A program made the position numbers and the translations under genes. DNA of 64,000 bases from Mytilus galloprovincialis (lineage: Eukaryota > Mollusca > Bivalvia > Mytilida > Mytilidae): NCBI RefSeq assembly GCF_965363235.1, contig NC_134840.1, forward strand, positions 930,001 to 994,000, in the 5' to 3' direction. Positions 24,057 through 37,900 of the stretch are shown piece after piece (positions within the stretch are counted from its first letter, which is position 1; each line of letters begins with the position of its first letter). The notes under the pieces were generated by a model that made no database searches, had not been told where the DNA came from, and saw only the letters and a program-made list of their open reading frames with translations.

Positions 24057-24303
24057 GTATTATTGGCAATGTCTAGGTCATCAGTATCATAAACGTGGCT
24101 AGTCGGGATTATATAAGAATGAGGAACTAGTACAGGAGTATTATTGGCAATGTCAAGGTCATCAGTATCATAAACGTGGCTAGTCGGGATTATATAAGAA
24201 TGAGGAACTAGTACAGGAGTATTATTGGCAATGTCAAGGTCATCAGTATCATAAACGTGGCTAGTCGGGATTATATAAGAATGAGGAACTAGTACAGGAG
24301 TAA
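24057..24303. repeat. 81-bp tandem triplication
   Basis: Three nearly identical 81-bp units start at about 24057, 24138 and 24219, each with TATTATTGGCAATGTC and AACGTGGCTAGTCGGGATTA. The array lies between the two RT fragments. Confidence 0.9.
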
Positions 24304-24656
24304 TCAGGAGGTTTAGAATTTAATTCGTCAGTATTGAGATCCTGCAACAAGTTTTCACTTCTAATTATTTTTTTTATTTGCAATTGGTTTTGGTATAGGC
24401 ATAAGAAATGGTAGGTACATACTAATCTATCTATTATGGAGGTATTTTCGTGTAAACTGATTTATGATGAAGGATGTTGCCTATAGAATCTCATCGAGTA
24501 TTTATTGGCAAGGAAAAGTTTTATGAAGGATATTTTTCCTTTTAATCTTTTCCCTTGCGAACTGGTTTGTAAAGGCTGTGACTGGCAATACCAAAGATCA
24601 TATAAGGTGAAAGGACATGCCACTGGAATAGGTCACCCGGTTTCCAGCTGGTTTAG

Positions 24657-25210
24657 GTGTCAACATCAGAATTATATGAAAATGCCAATAAACTTTCCAT
24701 TACTTCATCTACTTCCCGCTATATAGATGGCGTTATTTCACGAAATAATTCAAAATTTGGTGACTATATTGAACGCATCTACCCCATCGAACTAGAGAGA
24801 AAGGATACAACAGATACAGTTAAGTCGGGCTCATATCTTGACTCACATCTAGAAATTGACAATGAGAGTCGGTTGAAAACAAAACTTTACGACAAAAGTG
24901 ATGATTTCAGCTTTCCAATTGTGAACTTTCCGTTTCTAAGTAGCATCATTCCAGCAGCACTTGAATACGGGGTATATATCTCCCAATTGATACGATATTC
25001 CCGTGCTTGCATTTCCTACCATGATTTTCTTGATAGAGGGTTGCTGCTAACAAGGAAGCTATAAAACCAAGAGTTCCAAATGGTGAAGTTGAAATCATCC
25101 CTTCGTAAATTTTACGGACGCCATCACAAGTTGGTTGACCGTTATGGAATAACCGTGTCACAAATGATATCGGATATGTTCCTTACGTTGAAACTACAAT
25201 CCCCTTCCCT
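24657..25210 (+). pseudogene. Retrotransposon reverse-transcriptase C-terminal fragment
   Basis: A frame of about 135 codons encodes SYLDSHLEIDNESRLKTKLY, FPIVNFPFLSSIIPAALEYG and VYISQLIRYSRACISYHDFL; after one stop (25062-25064) the same frame continues to SLRKFYGRHHKLVDRYGITV. I recognise this as the C-terminal part of a reverse transcriptase that is very abundant in bivalve genomes, possibly Penelope-like; the class is from memory and not certain. The catalytic fingers and palm are missing. The non-coding tail of the same element continues to about 25500. Confidence 0.7.
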
Positions 25211-25500
25211 TTCATGAATGTGACCTACCGAATTAGACTGTTTACCGGATTTGTTATAACATAAACAACACGACGGGTGCCACATGTGGAGCAGGATCTG
25301 CTTACCCTTCCGGAACACCTGAGATCACCCCAAGTTTTTGGTTGAGTTTGTGTTGCTTATTCTTTAGTTTTCTATTTTGTGTCATGTGTTCTATTGTTTG
25401 TCTGTTTGTCTTCTTTCATTTTTAGCCAGACATTGTAAGTTTATTTTCTATTTATGAGTTTGACTGTACCTCTGGTATCTTTCATCCCTCTTTTATATGA
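25211..25500 (+). mobile_element. Non-coding 3' tail of the RT element
   Basis: The tail includes CACGACGGGTGCCACATGTG, GATCTGCTTACCC, TGAGATCACCCC and a T-rich end finishing near TCATCCCTCTTTTATATG. The same series of motifs occurs in reverse orientation at 9425-9712, showing one dispersed family. No ORF is expected here. Confidence 0.65.
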
Positions 25501-25793
25501 AAAGCCGTATCTTTTTATCACAACAGAAAGTCCCGCCGTAAGTAAACATTACATTAGGAATCTGAGCTCCGAGCAAAGGCTATATAAAACTATATATATT
25601 TCGATTTCATGGAACCTTACCAAATTGGGAAAAGGTTACATTTTTATCTTCGTAATATATGAAAAGGTATACAATGTAGATTATGGTTTAAAAGTGAGAT
25701 AATAGAACCCTACCGACACCCCTATAAATTAAGCATATTGAACCCTGGCTTTTGTCTTCGGAGTGGTAATTGCAAAATGAGGATTATAAAAAA

Positions 25794-26200
25794 GAAGATG
25801 TGGTTTGATTGCTGATGAGACAACTCTCCGCAAGAGACCAAATTACAATTTACATAGAAATTAACAGCTATAGGTCACCATACAGCCTTCAACAATGAGC
25901 AAGGCCTATACCGCTATAAAAGGCCTTTAAATCACAAATGTAAAACAATTCAAACGAGAAAACTAGCGGCCTGATTCATGAACAAAAAATGAACGAAAAC
26001 AAAATGTAAAACAGCAACAACCAACAACCACTGAAGATGCACTTAATTACAGACTCCTGACTTGAGACAGGCACATACTCACATAATGTGGCAGATTTTA
26101 ACATGTAAGCTGGATCACAACCCCCTAAAACCTAGGCAGTGGTGTAACATAAGAACGACTTATAAAATTCAGTTGAAAAAGACTGACCTCATCAGATGGG
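25794..26200 (+). repeat. Mussel dispersed repeat, long copy
   Basis: It begins AGAAGATGTGGTTTGATTGC and ATGAGACAACTCTCC, then TATAGGTCACCATACAGCCT, TTCAACAATGAGCAAGGCC and AATTCAAACGAGAAAACTA. I remember this family as very common in Mytilus. Shorter heads recur at 15208-15275 (+) and 41748-41795 (-). Possibly SINE-like; no ORF. Confidence 0.55.
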
Positions 26201-28391
26201 TGAATAAAAATAAACATATCAAAAACACGTGGACGTGACCGGGTACTTGTACATCCCAACAACAAAAAGACACTAGGTACAGATATTCTTCTTATAATGA
26301 TATCTAGTTATCTAACAGATTTTTTATGATTACCAACTGCTGCATGTACGCGCAGTAACTGACAGCTAGTTCAAAGCCAATCTACTATAAACAAATATGT
26401 TTAAACAAAAGCCATGCAATAACAATTAATATTAAAAAAATCTTGCATCTTAGACAAAATTTTTAATAAGTACACCTACAACATTAATTTAGTGTAAAGA
26501 CTTCATAAACAGTCTTGACTCAGAGAAAAACATGATCTTGTGCGATGTCACCATATATAACAATAATATTTGATCAGTTTTTAATTTACTGATAACAAAA
26601 TCATATTAATACCAATAAAAACAATTGTTGATTTTTTGGATAATGCAAACTTGCTTTAATAGAAAGGCTGATGAAAATTACTGGAAACAATTCGCGTGGA
26701 TTGTTTGATCATACGCAGACATACGTTTATAAAGCTTTCCTTTCGTTTCACTGACAATTACCAACATGCAAAGGTTACATTCTTATACCTAGACAAAATT
26801 TGTTGATTTATAAGTCAGATTATCGTATATCTTGTAGTAACGTAAGATTGTTTGAAGTTAAATTGTAACATTGTAAGTAAATCGATCATCTGTTATTAAA
26901 ATTTTACAGGTTTGCAGTTTATGATTTTACATATAAAAGTGAGACAGCGCTGTTCAGATTATTAAAAAGTCTTGTAAAAGAACTGAATTGCATGGTTACG
27001 ATTCTTTAAAAGAAAATGTATAATTTGTAATAAGGGATCAAAATACAAAATAAGTACCCCTTTCAGGTAAAGCAATGTAAAACAGGGTAAAATCCTGATT
27101 AGTTGAGTCAGTTGATAGGGAAAACTTAATAAACACAAAATAAGAGATGCAAAATGACCTTAGCATGTATATGTTAATGATTCTGAGAAAGAATCAAAAC
27201 CTTCTAGAGGAATCAAGGAAGAGAGAGAGAGCGGTAAGACGAAATATACCATAATTACTGAGCCAGTCACAAGTCAACACGAACTGACATCGCCATTTAT
27301 GTAAAATGTTAAAATTCCACCCAGAAATTATTGTACCTCTTGATTGATAAATGTCTATGGTTTCAGGAAAGTAATCACTCGAAAGGATTGAAATTCTCCT
27401 TTGAACCAAATTTTGGAAACTTGTGTGACACTTTTGCAATCATGATTTTGTATTAAATAAATGCAGATTGCTGCTATGATTAAATAAAAAAGAGGTTAAA
27501 TTTCACCATTTATACAACTATTGGAAATCAAATATATGGAAAATGCTGTTTCCATGTATATTTCCCTCCGGTTTATATGATCAGTTCATCCTATATTGAC
27601 TCTTAAAATTCAAGAGTCTATCTAAAAATGAGGGTACATTTTATATGGCCTTCCAAATACAGTTTCGCTCCTTAACATCACTGAAGAGACACTTATTGTC
27701 GAAATCCGGATCTGGTGTACAAAAAAATATATATATTGACACCTTATGTTTGTGGCATAACATCGTGGCCACAAGTTAATTGTTTTCTGTTTAGTATTAA
27801 ATTTATATTAAGATCCATTTTGTTACATCTTGTGATCAATTTTATTTGGCAATCGCCTATGGCAGTCAGCAGGGTTAAATAACATCAGTTGTTCGACCTG
27901 ATAGTCAATGCGTTTTGCTTAAATATACTTTTCACTTTTTTGGTCTTTTGGAAAATGTGGTATGTGCTGTATTTAGACCCTTCTACAACAAAATTTGTTT
28001 TACATGCACACGTATAAAAATAGCGGTTTTTATCCAACGCAATCATAGGTTTGAACGTAGTTTTCAATTTAGACTCGTATATATCATGTATATATATATA
28101 TATCCGAACTGTGTACCGCTACCTCGTGTACGAATTAGCTCAGTGATGTGTCGTATTTGGTAGGTCACATTCGAGGATAAAATGACAGGATTTTGGTTAA
28201 AACAGTTGGAACAAATTTAAAATTAGAACCCATGCTGCTGACAGATAAAACAATGTCAAAGTTTACAAAATTGAAGACAGACATAGTCGGACAGATGAAC
28301 GACGGCCAACCGAACAAATACACTAATTGAAAACAATATAGTTCCACAAAAAAGTTGTACTTGTTGATATCTGAATTAATGTAATTATTTT
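26201..28391. other. Intergenic, no gene seen
   Basis: Only short ORFs without motifs, and a TA-rich run near 28090. No exon or RNA gene is supported. Confidence 0.45.
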
Positions 28392-31300
28392 GTCACATAC
28401 AATGTCCTTTCACAGAGTCAATATCAGTCATATAAAAAGTCCTTTCACAGAGTCAATATAAGTCACAGAGATGTCCTTTTACAGTGTCAATATAAGTCAC
28501 AGAGAGGTCCCTTTACAGTGCCAATATAAGTCACAGAGTTGTCCTTTCACAGTGTCAATATAAGTCAAAGAGATGTCCTTTCATAGTGACAATATTAGGC
28601 ACAGAGATGTCCTTTCACGGAGTCAATATGAGTCACATAAAAAGTCCTTTCACAGAGTCAATATAAGTCACAGAGATGTCCTTTTACAGTGTCAATATAA
28701 GTCATATAAAAAGTCCTTTCACAGAGTCAATATAAGTCACAGAGATGTCCTTTTACAGTGTCAATATAAGTCACAGAGAGGTCCCTTTACAGTGCCAATA
28801 TAAGTCACAGAGTTGTCCTTTCACAGTGTCAATATAAGTCAAAGAGATGTCCTTTCATAGTGACAATATTAGGCACAGAGATGTCCTTTCACGGAGTCAA
28901 TATGAGTCACATAAAAAGTCCTTTCACAGAGTCAATATAAGTCACAGAGATGTCCTTTTACAGTGTCAATATAAGTCACAGAGAGGTCCCTTTACAGTGC
29001 CAATATAAGTCACAGAGTTGTCCTTTCACAGTGTCAATATAAGTCAAAGAGATGTCCTTTCATAGTGACAATATTAGGCACAGAGATGTCCTTTCACGGA
29101 GTCAATATGAGTCACATAAAAAGTCCTTTCACAGAGTCAATATAAGTCACAGAGATGTCCTTTTACAGTGTCAATATAAGTAACAGAGATGTCCCTTTAC
29201 AGTGCCAATATAAGTCACAGAGTTGTCCTTTCACAGTGTCAATATCAGTCACAGAGATGTCCTTTCACAGTGTCAATATTAGTCACAGAGATGTCCATTC
29301 ATAGTGTCAATATCAGTCACAGAGATGTCTTTTCAGAGTCAATATTAGTCACAGAGATGTCCTTTCACAGTGTCAATATTAATCGCAGACATGTCCTTTC
29401 ACAGTGTCAATATTAATCGCAGATATGTCCTTTCACAGTGTCAATATTAGTCACAGAGATGTCCTTTCACGGTGTCAATATCAGTCACAGAGATGTCCTT
29501 TCACGGAGTCAATATAAGTCACAGAGATATCCTTTCACAGTGTCAATATCAGTCACAGAGATGTCCTTTCACGGAGTCAATATTACTCACAAAGATGTCA
29601 TTTCACAGTGTCAATATTAGTCACAGAGATATCCTTTCATACTTTCAATATTAATCGCAGACATGTCCTTTCACAGTGTCAATATAAGTCACAGAGATGT
29701 CCTTTCACAGTGTCAATATTACTCGCAGGGATGTCCTATCAAAGTGTCAATATTACTCGCAGAGATGTCCTTTCACAGTGTCAATATAAGTCACAGATAT
29801 GTCCTTTCACGGAATCAATATCAGTCACAGAGTTGTCCTTTAACAGTATCAATATGAGTCACAGAGATGTCTTTCTGAATGGTCAGTATAAGTCATAGAA
29901 ATGTCCTTTCGCAGTGTCAATATTACTCGCAGAGATATCCTTTCACAGTGTCAATTTAAGTCACAGAGATGTCCTTTCACAGTGTTAATATTAGTCACAG
30001 AGATGTCCTTTCATAGTTACAATATTAGTCACAGACATGTCCTTTCACAGTGTCAATATTGCTCGCAGAGATGTCCTTTCATGGAGTCAATATTAGTCAC
30101 AGAGATATTTTTTCACAGTGTCAATATAAGTCACAGAGATGTCCTTTCACAGTGTCAATATTAGTCACAGAGATGTCCTTTCACGGAGTCAATATTACTT
30201 GCAGAGATGTCCTTTCACAGTGTCAATGTTAGTCACAGAGATGTCCATTCATAGTGTCAATTTTAGTCACAGAGATATCCTTTCAGAGTTTCAATATTAG
30301 TCAAAGAGATGTCCTTTCATGGTGTCAATATCAGTCACAGAGATGTCCTTTCACGGAGTCAATATCAGTCAAAGAGATATCCTTTCACGGAGTCAATATC
30401 AGTCACAGAGATGTCCTTTCACGGAGTCAGTATTAATAGTCACAGAGATGTCATTTCACAGTGTATATATATATTTCACAGAGATATCCTTTCATCGTGT
30501 CAATATTAATCGCAGACATGTCCTTTCATAGTGTCAATATAAGTCACAGAGATGTCCTTTTGTAGTGTCAATATTACTCGCAAAGATGTCTTTTCACAGT
30601 GTTAATATAAGTCACAGATATGTCCTTTCACGGAGTCAATATCAGTCACAGAGATGTCCTTTCGCAGTGTCAATATTACTCGCAGAGATGTCCTTTGACA
30701 GTGTCAATATTAGTCACAGAGATGTCCTTTGACAGTGTCAATATATAAGTCACAGAGATGTCCTTTTATAGTGTCAATATTAGTCACAGAGACGTCCTTC
30801 TTTCTTTTTTCTTGTGTATAAGCTTCCTATCTTAGGAACACCCCTTACTGGGTCATCAGTAGTATTAACAGGAGTGGGTAAATCAAAGATTTATTTTATA
30901 TTTTTTAAAGTTAATTTCGAATGGTCAATATAAGTCACAGAGATGTCCTTTCACGAAGTCAATATAAGTCGCAGAGATATCATTTCACAGTGTCAATATT
31001 AGTCACAGAGATGTCCTTTGACAGAGTCAATATTAGTCACAGAGATGTCCTTTCACAGAGTCAACATTAGTCACAGAGATGTCCTTTCACGGAGTCAATA
31101 TTACCCGCAGAGATGTCCTTTCACATTGTCAATATTAGTCACAGAGATGTCCATTCATAGCGTCAATATTAGTCACAGGGATGTCCTTTCATAGTGTCAA
31201 TATAAGTCACAGAGATGTCTTTTTATGGTGTCAATATTAGTCACAGAGATGTCCTATCACAGTGTCAATATTAGTCAAAGAGATGTCTTTCGTAGTATCA

Positions 31301-31955
31301 ATATAAGTCACAGAGATGTCCTTTCACAGTGTCAATATAAGTCACAGAGATGTCCTTTCACAGAGTCAATATTACCCGCAGAGATGTCCTTTCACAGTGT
31401 CAATATTAGTCACAGAGATGTCCATTCATAGCGTCAATATTAGTCACAGGGATGTCCTTTCATAGTGTCAATATAAGTCACAGAGATGTCCTTTTACGGT
31501 GTCAATATTAGTCACAGAGATGTCCTATCACAGTGACAATATTAGTCAAAGAGATGTCTTTTCACAGTGTCAATATTAGTCAAAGAGATGTCTTTCGTAG
31601 TGTCAATATAAGTCACAGAGATGTCCTTTCACAGTGTCAATATTAGTCACAGAGATGTCCTTTCACAGTGTCAATATAAGTCACAGAGATGTCCTTTCAG
31701 TGTCAATGTTAGTCACAGATATCCTTTCACGGTGTCAATATCAGTCACAGAGATGTCCTTATCTAGTGTCAATATCAGTCCCAGAGATGTCCTTTCACAG
31801 TGTCAATATGTAGTCACAGAAATGTCCTTTCACGGAGTCAATATTAATCAGAGATGTCCTTTCACAGTATCAATATTAATCAGAGATTTCCTTCTGTTGT
31901 ATAAATATTAGTTACAGAAAAGTCCTTTCATAGTGTTAATATTAATCACGAAGAT
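28392..31955. repeat. Minisatellite B, 34-bp unit, about 100 copies
   Basis: The unit is 34 bp, with the core CACAGAGATGTCCTTTCACA and GTCAATAT(A/T)AGT. A higher-order unit of about 205 bp (six units) repeats near 28806, 29011 and 29216, marked by CACAGAGTTGTCC. A block marked ATTACCCGCAGAGATG repeats at about 31110 and 31371. A unique interruption lies at 30795-30925. Because 34 is not divisible by 3 and the unit has no stop in any plus-strand frame, long open frames with 34-residue periodicity arise. The array is intergenic between TRIP12 and FBXO36. Confidence 0.95.
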
Positions 31956-32269
31956 ATTCACTGGGCCATGCTAAATCTAACAAAAACATACCTGTGGAAC
32001 AGCTTTATTGTAAGGCTCGTTTTGTTGATCATTATTACTGTTTACAATTCCTGTCTATCTACTAGTGTTTGTAGGATACCTGATATCTTGTCAGAAAGTC
32101 ATACCTTTTGTTTTCAGTGTAGTCAGTCCCTCATAATAGGTCAACAAGCTTTGGTATGTTGTTTGATTTGCAGGGATGAATAATATGTTTATTGTACCTC
32201 TGAAATATATCAAATGACCTTGCTCTTACTTCTTCCTAAAATGGTGAGGATTATTTTTCATAATGAGTC

Positions 32270-32400
32270 AAATTGATGATGAAAATGGGAAATATGACAA
32301 AGAGACAAAAACCCACCAAAGAGCAGCCAATGGGTTTACAACACAATAAGAAAAATCCTGCAACAGCAGGCAGGCTTCAGCTGGTCCGTAAACAAATATG
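32270..32400 (+). repeat. Dispersed repeat fragment
   Basis: GATGAAAATGGGAAATATGA, ACAAAGAGACAAAAACCCA and GCTTCAGCTGGTCCGTAAAC belong to a family I recall from mussels. The 87-codon ORF over it is not supported. Confidence 0.45.
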
Positions 32401-32844
32401 TGTACTATTTTTACATCATTTTAAAGATAAACAGTATGTGACAAAATTTCCAAAGATTTATGTGTGTAAGTCTATAAGTAGTATCGCAGTGTTAATGTTG
32501 TATTGTAGTTGTAAAGATATGTTTTATTTTCATTGAGAAGAACCACTAGTAGCCAGATGTTGACAATCTTCATTAAAGAAAGCATTCAATTTTTTATGTT
32601 CTGACATTTTGTGTTTTTTATGATACATTACTGTAAATTCACAAATTTTTACATTTTTTTATTATTCCCAAAAATTGAATTGGAAAGATTACTAAAAGAC
32701 TTGCATTCAAATTTTCATGCTGTAATTGCAATTTTTAATATGAATCTCAAATGTTTGTAAATTATTCAACAAATACAATAATAATTTCTCAATTTACAGT
32801 ACATGTATGTCATTTTGTGTTTCTTTTTTTCTCAAATTAGTCAG

Positions 32845-33425
32845 GTTGGTAAGACCCTTTTTTGGCCCCAAAATATAGCAGTTTAACAAAATTGTTAAAA
32901 TGTAAACTTTTAGCTATTTATTGGAAAGTAGAATACTTCTACATAAATATGGGCTGATTTTGACAATACAATGCACATATATTGGGTACTAGCATCATTG
33001 AGTAATGCTAAATTACTGAAATCTTCACAATTTTAGCATTTGAGTTAATTTCTAGACATTTGCCGTCTTAAATGGAAGTGGCCGCATTCATGTTCATTCT
33101 TAATATTTAAATGTAAGTTGTATTTGATGATAACACATAACATATGTAAAGGTTGACAGTGAACTCGGATGCTGCCACTTTCATTTTTGACAAAAACCAT
33201 TTGAAAAGTGCCATATTATGGCATATTTGATAGATTTTTCATATTTACATTTGTAAGCTTGAATTTGAGCATCTGAAATGACTAAATCAGTTCAAATCTT
33301 TCACAAAAACTTATTAAATCGACTGAAGTAGACACTTTTAAAAGCGTTTAAAAAGGGTCAAATATCTTTCATCAGACGAACCTGAAATTTGAGGCCAAAA
33401 TCAGCCCTTACCAGACCTACTCCTT
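32845..33425 (-). repeat. Dispersed repeat copy 1 (inverted relative to 52578-53125)
   Basis: Its reverse complement aligns by eye with 52578-53125 over about 550 bp, sharing TTGACCTCAAATT/TTGGCCTCAAATT-type blocks, GAAAAATCTATCAAATATG, GCTATTTATTGGAAAGTAGA and TGGGGCCAAAA. The copies are clearly diverged. No protein is recognised. Confidence 0.75.
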
Positions 33426-34927
33426 TCCCCAGATATAAGTTTTTTCTAATTATCAAAAATAATTTAAAAAAAAAGTAAATAATAAATATTTTTTATTATA
33501 AATCAAATCAAACATACAATAAAGCTAATAATGTAGACGGTAAAGGCACAAGGAATGTTCGTTATCACAGTTTATATACTGCACTCAGAATGGACGGCTC
33601 TGGAAAAATACAAGCAATTAATTCAGAAAAAATATTTAACTGTTGTAAAAACTCATTTTTAAATCAATTAACAAATATCATGCAATACTAAATATAAGTG
33701 TCAACTCATGGACGGATATTTTAAAACTGTCAAATGTAAAAATAATAATACAAAATCCTGTTAATAGTAATATAACTTTGATATTTAAATTGAGAAATGA
33801 TAATCAAAATCACAATTTCCACACACTTCACTGCACATCGAATGATATTTATATAAAATGCATAGATTCCTTTACACATAAATGCTACTTAATATCCTTA
33901 ACTAAAACTAAAATAAATATAACTTGGTTCTTCTTACATTAAGTATATTATTTAAAAAAATATATATGTTAATCACTTTCCTGTTTTGTTTTACAAATAA
34001 CCCCTATAAATAATATCATGTTACTAGCACTTGCTTCCATATTAGGTAAATAATCTACATTCTACACAAAATAAATAAATACAGAAAAACAGAAAATGAA
34101 ATTAGTAGATTAACTTATTACTTGTTTTAATCAAAAACGTATCTGCTCCAATCGTAACTTTTTTCAATTTTAAGTAGATTGTCCATAAGATTTTATAGTT
34201 AATCTAACCGTAGCTAAATGGCACAAAACAATGTTAATGTTCAGATTATAGAGTGGAGAATTCCTTTTACATAGACAAGTTAAAAAGAATCCATTGTACA
34301 TTTCAGGTAATCCAAACTTCTGTAAAACAATGATCTGTGTAGGATCCAACATAAGACCTTAGTAAACAATGATGTGTGTAGGATCCAACATAAAAACTTA
34401 GTAAATCACTTCATTGAAAATACCCTGAGAATTAGTCTGTATGGTCAAAATATTGATTTGATTCCAAATATAACAAAGTAACAAAGTGACAGGATACTAA
34501 ACAGGAAACTATATGTTAAAACTACACTGTATAGAAATATAATTATATATTACTAAAATAATATTATAAAATCTGCATGTCCATTTCAAAAAGCATGCAT
34601 TCAAATAATTTCGTAATTCATATTTTTGAGAGAATGCGATTCTTGCAAATAGTCACAATACTAAATTTCATTTGAAAAATTTCTTCATAAGTAGCCGAAA
34701 GAAGTCATAAGAAATTCATTTCATGTCAGTAACAGTTAAATACAATTTTGGTATGGAGACATTTTTGAAGAAGAAAAATGTAAATGCTGGGATTTCATAT
34801 ATTTATATCTCATATAAAATCGGAATGCACTATTAAAACAAATCTAAACATATAATACTATCAAGGTTCTCAGGACCAGAGTTTTGAACTCTGTCTTAAG
34901 TCTGACCTCCGATATCTGCACCAATTT
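33426..34927. other. Probable FBXO36 3' UTR and flank
   Basis: Strongly AT-rich, without coding features. The short direct repeat GATGTGTGTAGGATCCAACA (and a variant) lies near 34331 and 34370. Confidence 0.4.
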
Positions 34928-37900
34928 TTACTCTGTGATGAAAGCATGGCCTTTGCTGGGCTCATGGTCCATTTCATGTTTCTTCAAACGCCTTAGTTGA
35001 AGCTGTAATTTAAAATAGAATGTTCATTTGAAGCATGATAACAAATTTTGATAAGCTATGATTTGTAGTTCCATATATAAAATGTGAAGGTATTTAGGCC
35101 TTTAATGTTAAAGAAAATATAGGAATTTTGTTAAAGAAATTTATTGATTGATATAAAAGTGTTTTATGCCACTTTCAGCCCTATTTGCTAATTTGTGGCA
35201 GTCAGTTTTCATTGGTGGAGGGAGCCAGGGTGCAGGGAGCATTATCCTTTTGTACGAAAACTGTTATCCTTGTCAATTAAGATTGAGTCAAGCACACCTG
35301 AAACATGCTTGATTTGAACTTACAACCTCAGTGTTGACAGGTTAGTGATACAGTAGTGAAACATGCTTGATTTGAACTTACAATCTCTGTGTTGACAGGT
35401 TAGTGATACAGTAGTGAAACATGCTTGATTTGAACTTACAACCTCTGTGTTGACAGGTTAGTGACATAGTAGTGAAACATGCTTGATTTGAACTTACAAC
35501 CTCAGTGTTGACAGGTTAGTGATATAGTAGTGAAACATGCTTGATTTGAACTTACAACCTCTGTGTTGACAGGTTAGTGATATAGTAGTGAAACATGCTT
35601 GATTTGAACTTACAACCTCAGTGTTGACAGGTTAGTGATACAGTAGTGAACTATGCTTGATTTGAACTTACAACCTCTGTGTTGACAGGTTAGTGATACA
35701 GTAGTGAAACATGCTTGATTTGAACTTGCAACCTCTGTGTTGACAGGTTAGTGATATAGTAGTGAAATATGCTTGATTTGAACTTACAACCTCAGTGTTG
35801 ACAGGTTAGTGATACAGTAGTGAAACATGCTTGATTTGAACTTACAACCTCTGTGTTGACAGGTTAGTGATATAGTAGTGAAACATGCTTGATTTGAACT
35901 TACAACCTCAGTGTTGACAGGTTAGTGATATTGTAGTGAAACATGCTTGATTTGAACTTACAACCTCAGTGTTGACAGGTTAGTGATATAGTAGTGAAAC
36001 ATGCTTGATTTGAACTTACAACCTCAGTGTTGACCGGTTTGTGATACAGTAGTGAAACATGCTTGATTTGAACTTACAACCTCTGTGTTGACAGGTTAGT
36101 GATACAGTAGTGAAACATGCTTGATTTGAACTTACAACCTCTGTGTTGACAGGTTAGTGATACAGTAGTGAAACATGCTTGATTTGAACTTACAACCTCA
36201 GTGTTGACAAGTTAGTGATACAGTAGTGAAACATGCTTGATTTGAACTTACAACCTCTGTGTTGACAGGTTAGTGATATAGTAGTGAAACATGCTTGATT
36301 TGAACTTACAACCTCAGTGTTGACAGGTTAGTGATATTGTAGTGAAACATGCTTGATTTGAACTTACAACCTCAGTGTTGACAGGTTAGTGATACAGTAG
36401 TGAAACATGCTTGATTTGAACTTACAACCTCAGTGTTGACAGGTTAGTGATATAGTAGTGAAACATGCTTGATTTGAACTTACAACCTCAGTGTTGACAG
36501 GTTAGTGACATAGTAGTGAAACATGCTTGATTTGAACTTACAACCTCAGTGTTGACAGGTTAGTGATACAGTAGTGAAACATGCTTGATTTGAACTTACA
36601 ACCTCAGTGTTGACAGGTTTGTGATACAGTAGTGAAACATGCTTGATTTGAACTTACAACCTCTGTGTTGACAGGTTAGTGATATAGTAGTGAAACATGC
36701 TTGATTTGAACTTACAACCTCAGTGTTGACAGGTTAGTGATACAGTAGTGAAACATGCTTGATTTGAACTTACAACCTCAGTGTTGACAGGTTAGTGATA
36801 TAGTAGTGAAACATGCTTGATTTGAACTTACAACCTCAGTGTTGACAGGTTAGTGATATAGTAGTGAAACATGCTTGATTTGAACTTACAACCTCTGTGT
36901 TGACAGGTTAGTGATATAGTAGTGAAACATGCTTGATTTGAACTTACAACCTCAGTGTTGACAGGTTAGTGATATTGTAGTGAAACATGCTTGATTTGAA
37001 CTTACAACCTCAGTGTTAACCGGTTAGTGATATTGTAGTGAAACATGCTTGATTTGAACTTACAACCTCAGTGTTGACAGGTTAGTGATATAGTAGTGAA
37101 ACATGCTTGATTTGAACTTACAACCTCAGTGTTAACCGGTTAGTGATATTGTAGTGAAACATGCTTGATTTGAACTTACAACCTCAGTGTTGACAGGTTA
37201 GTGATATAGTAGTGAAACATGCTTGATTTGAACTTACAACCGCTGTGTTGACAAGTTAGTGATATAGTAGTGAAACATGCTTGATTTGAACTTACAACCT
37301 CAGTGTTGACAGGTTAGTGATATAGTAGTTTGACTACTCAGACCACTGAAGGAAATCCTAAAGGATTCTCAAGTTGGTTATTGTGGATTTTGAAAAAGCT
37401 GACACAATATAGCATGCTTAAAGGAAGCTCTGATTTTAATGTTCGGAAAAAATATGACTAAAATTTAATGAGATAGACAAGTAGGAGTAATACCTCTTCC
37501 TTCAGGGGTATACAAAATCTATCAGGATAAAAGTTAAGAAAATTGCTTAATTAGGAGTAACCTACCATGTTAAAAGATTGTTAATGTGCCAGCTTAAAAG
37601 GTACATATCATCAGAAAGACAAGTCACCATATTTATATACATTATCAGAGGCAGATTAAGTGTGCTTGTCCCCGTTCGTCTTTTTTTGGGAAAAATTTGA
37701 TTGACTATACAGGGAATCACTGATGCATGAAACAATTCCCTGTTCTTATTACTCAATATGGCTAGCATTAAATTATTGTACCAAATACCAAGTTTTGACC
37801 CTTGTTAGAATTGACCCTGCTAGCCATTATACATTATTATAGTTATTACCTGTCCTTGTTTTCACCCTTGTTAAAAATGACCCTGTTATACATTATAGGT

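Noticed and set aside
19000..24500. LTRs flanking the integrase block
   Set aside because: No long direct repeat between the two sides could be seen by eye; an LTR-finding program with self-alignment would decide.
28392..31955. Numerous plus-strand ORFs of 60-96 codons with repeated SVNISHRDVLSQCQY-like peptides
   Set aside because: They are products of a 34-bp satellite lacking stops; there are no start context, splice or domain signals.
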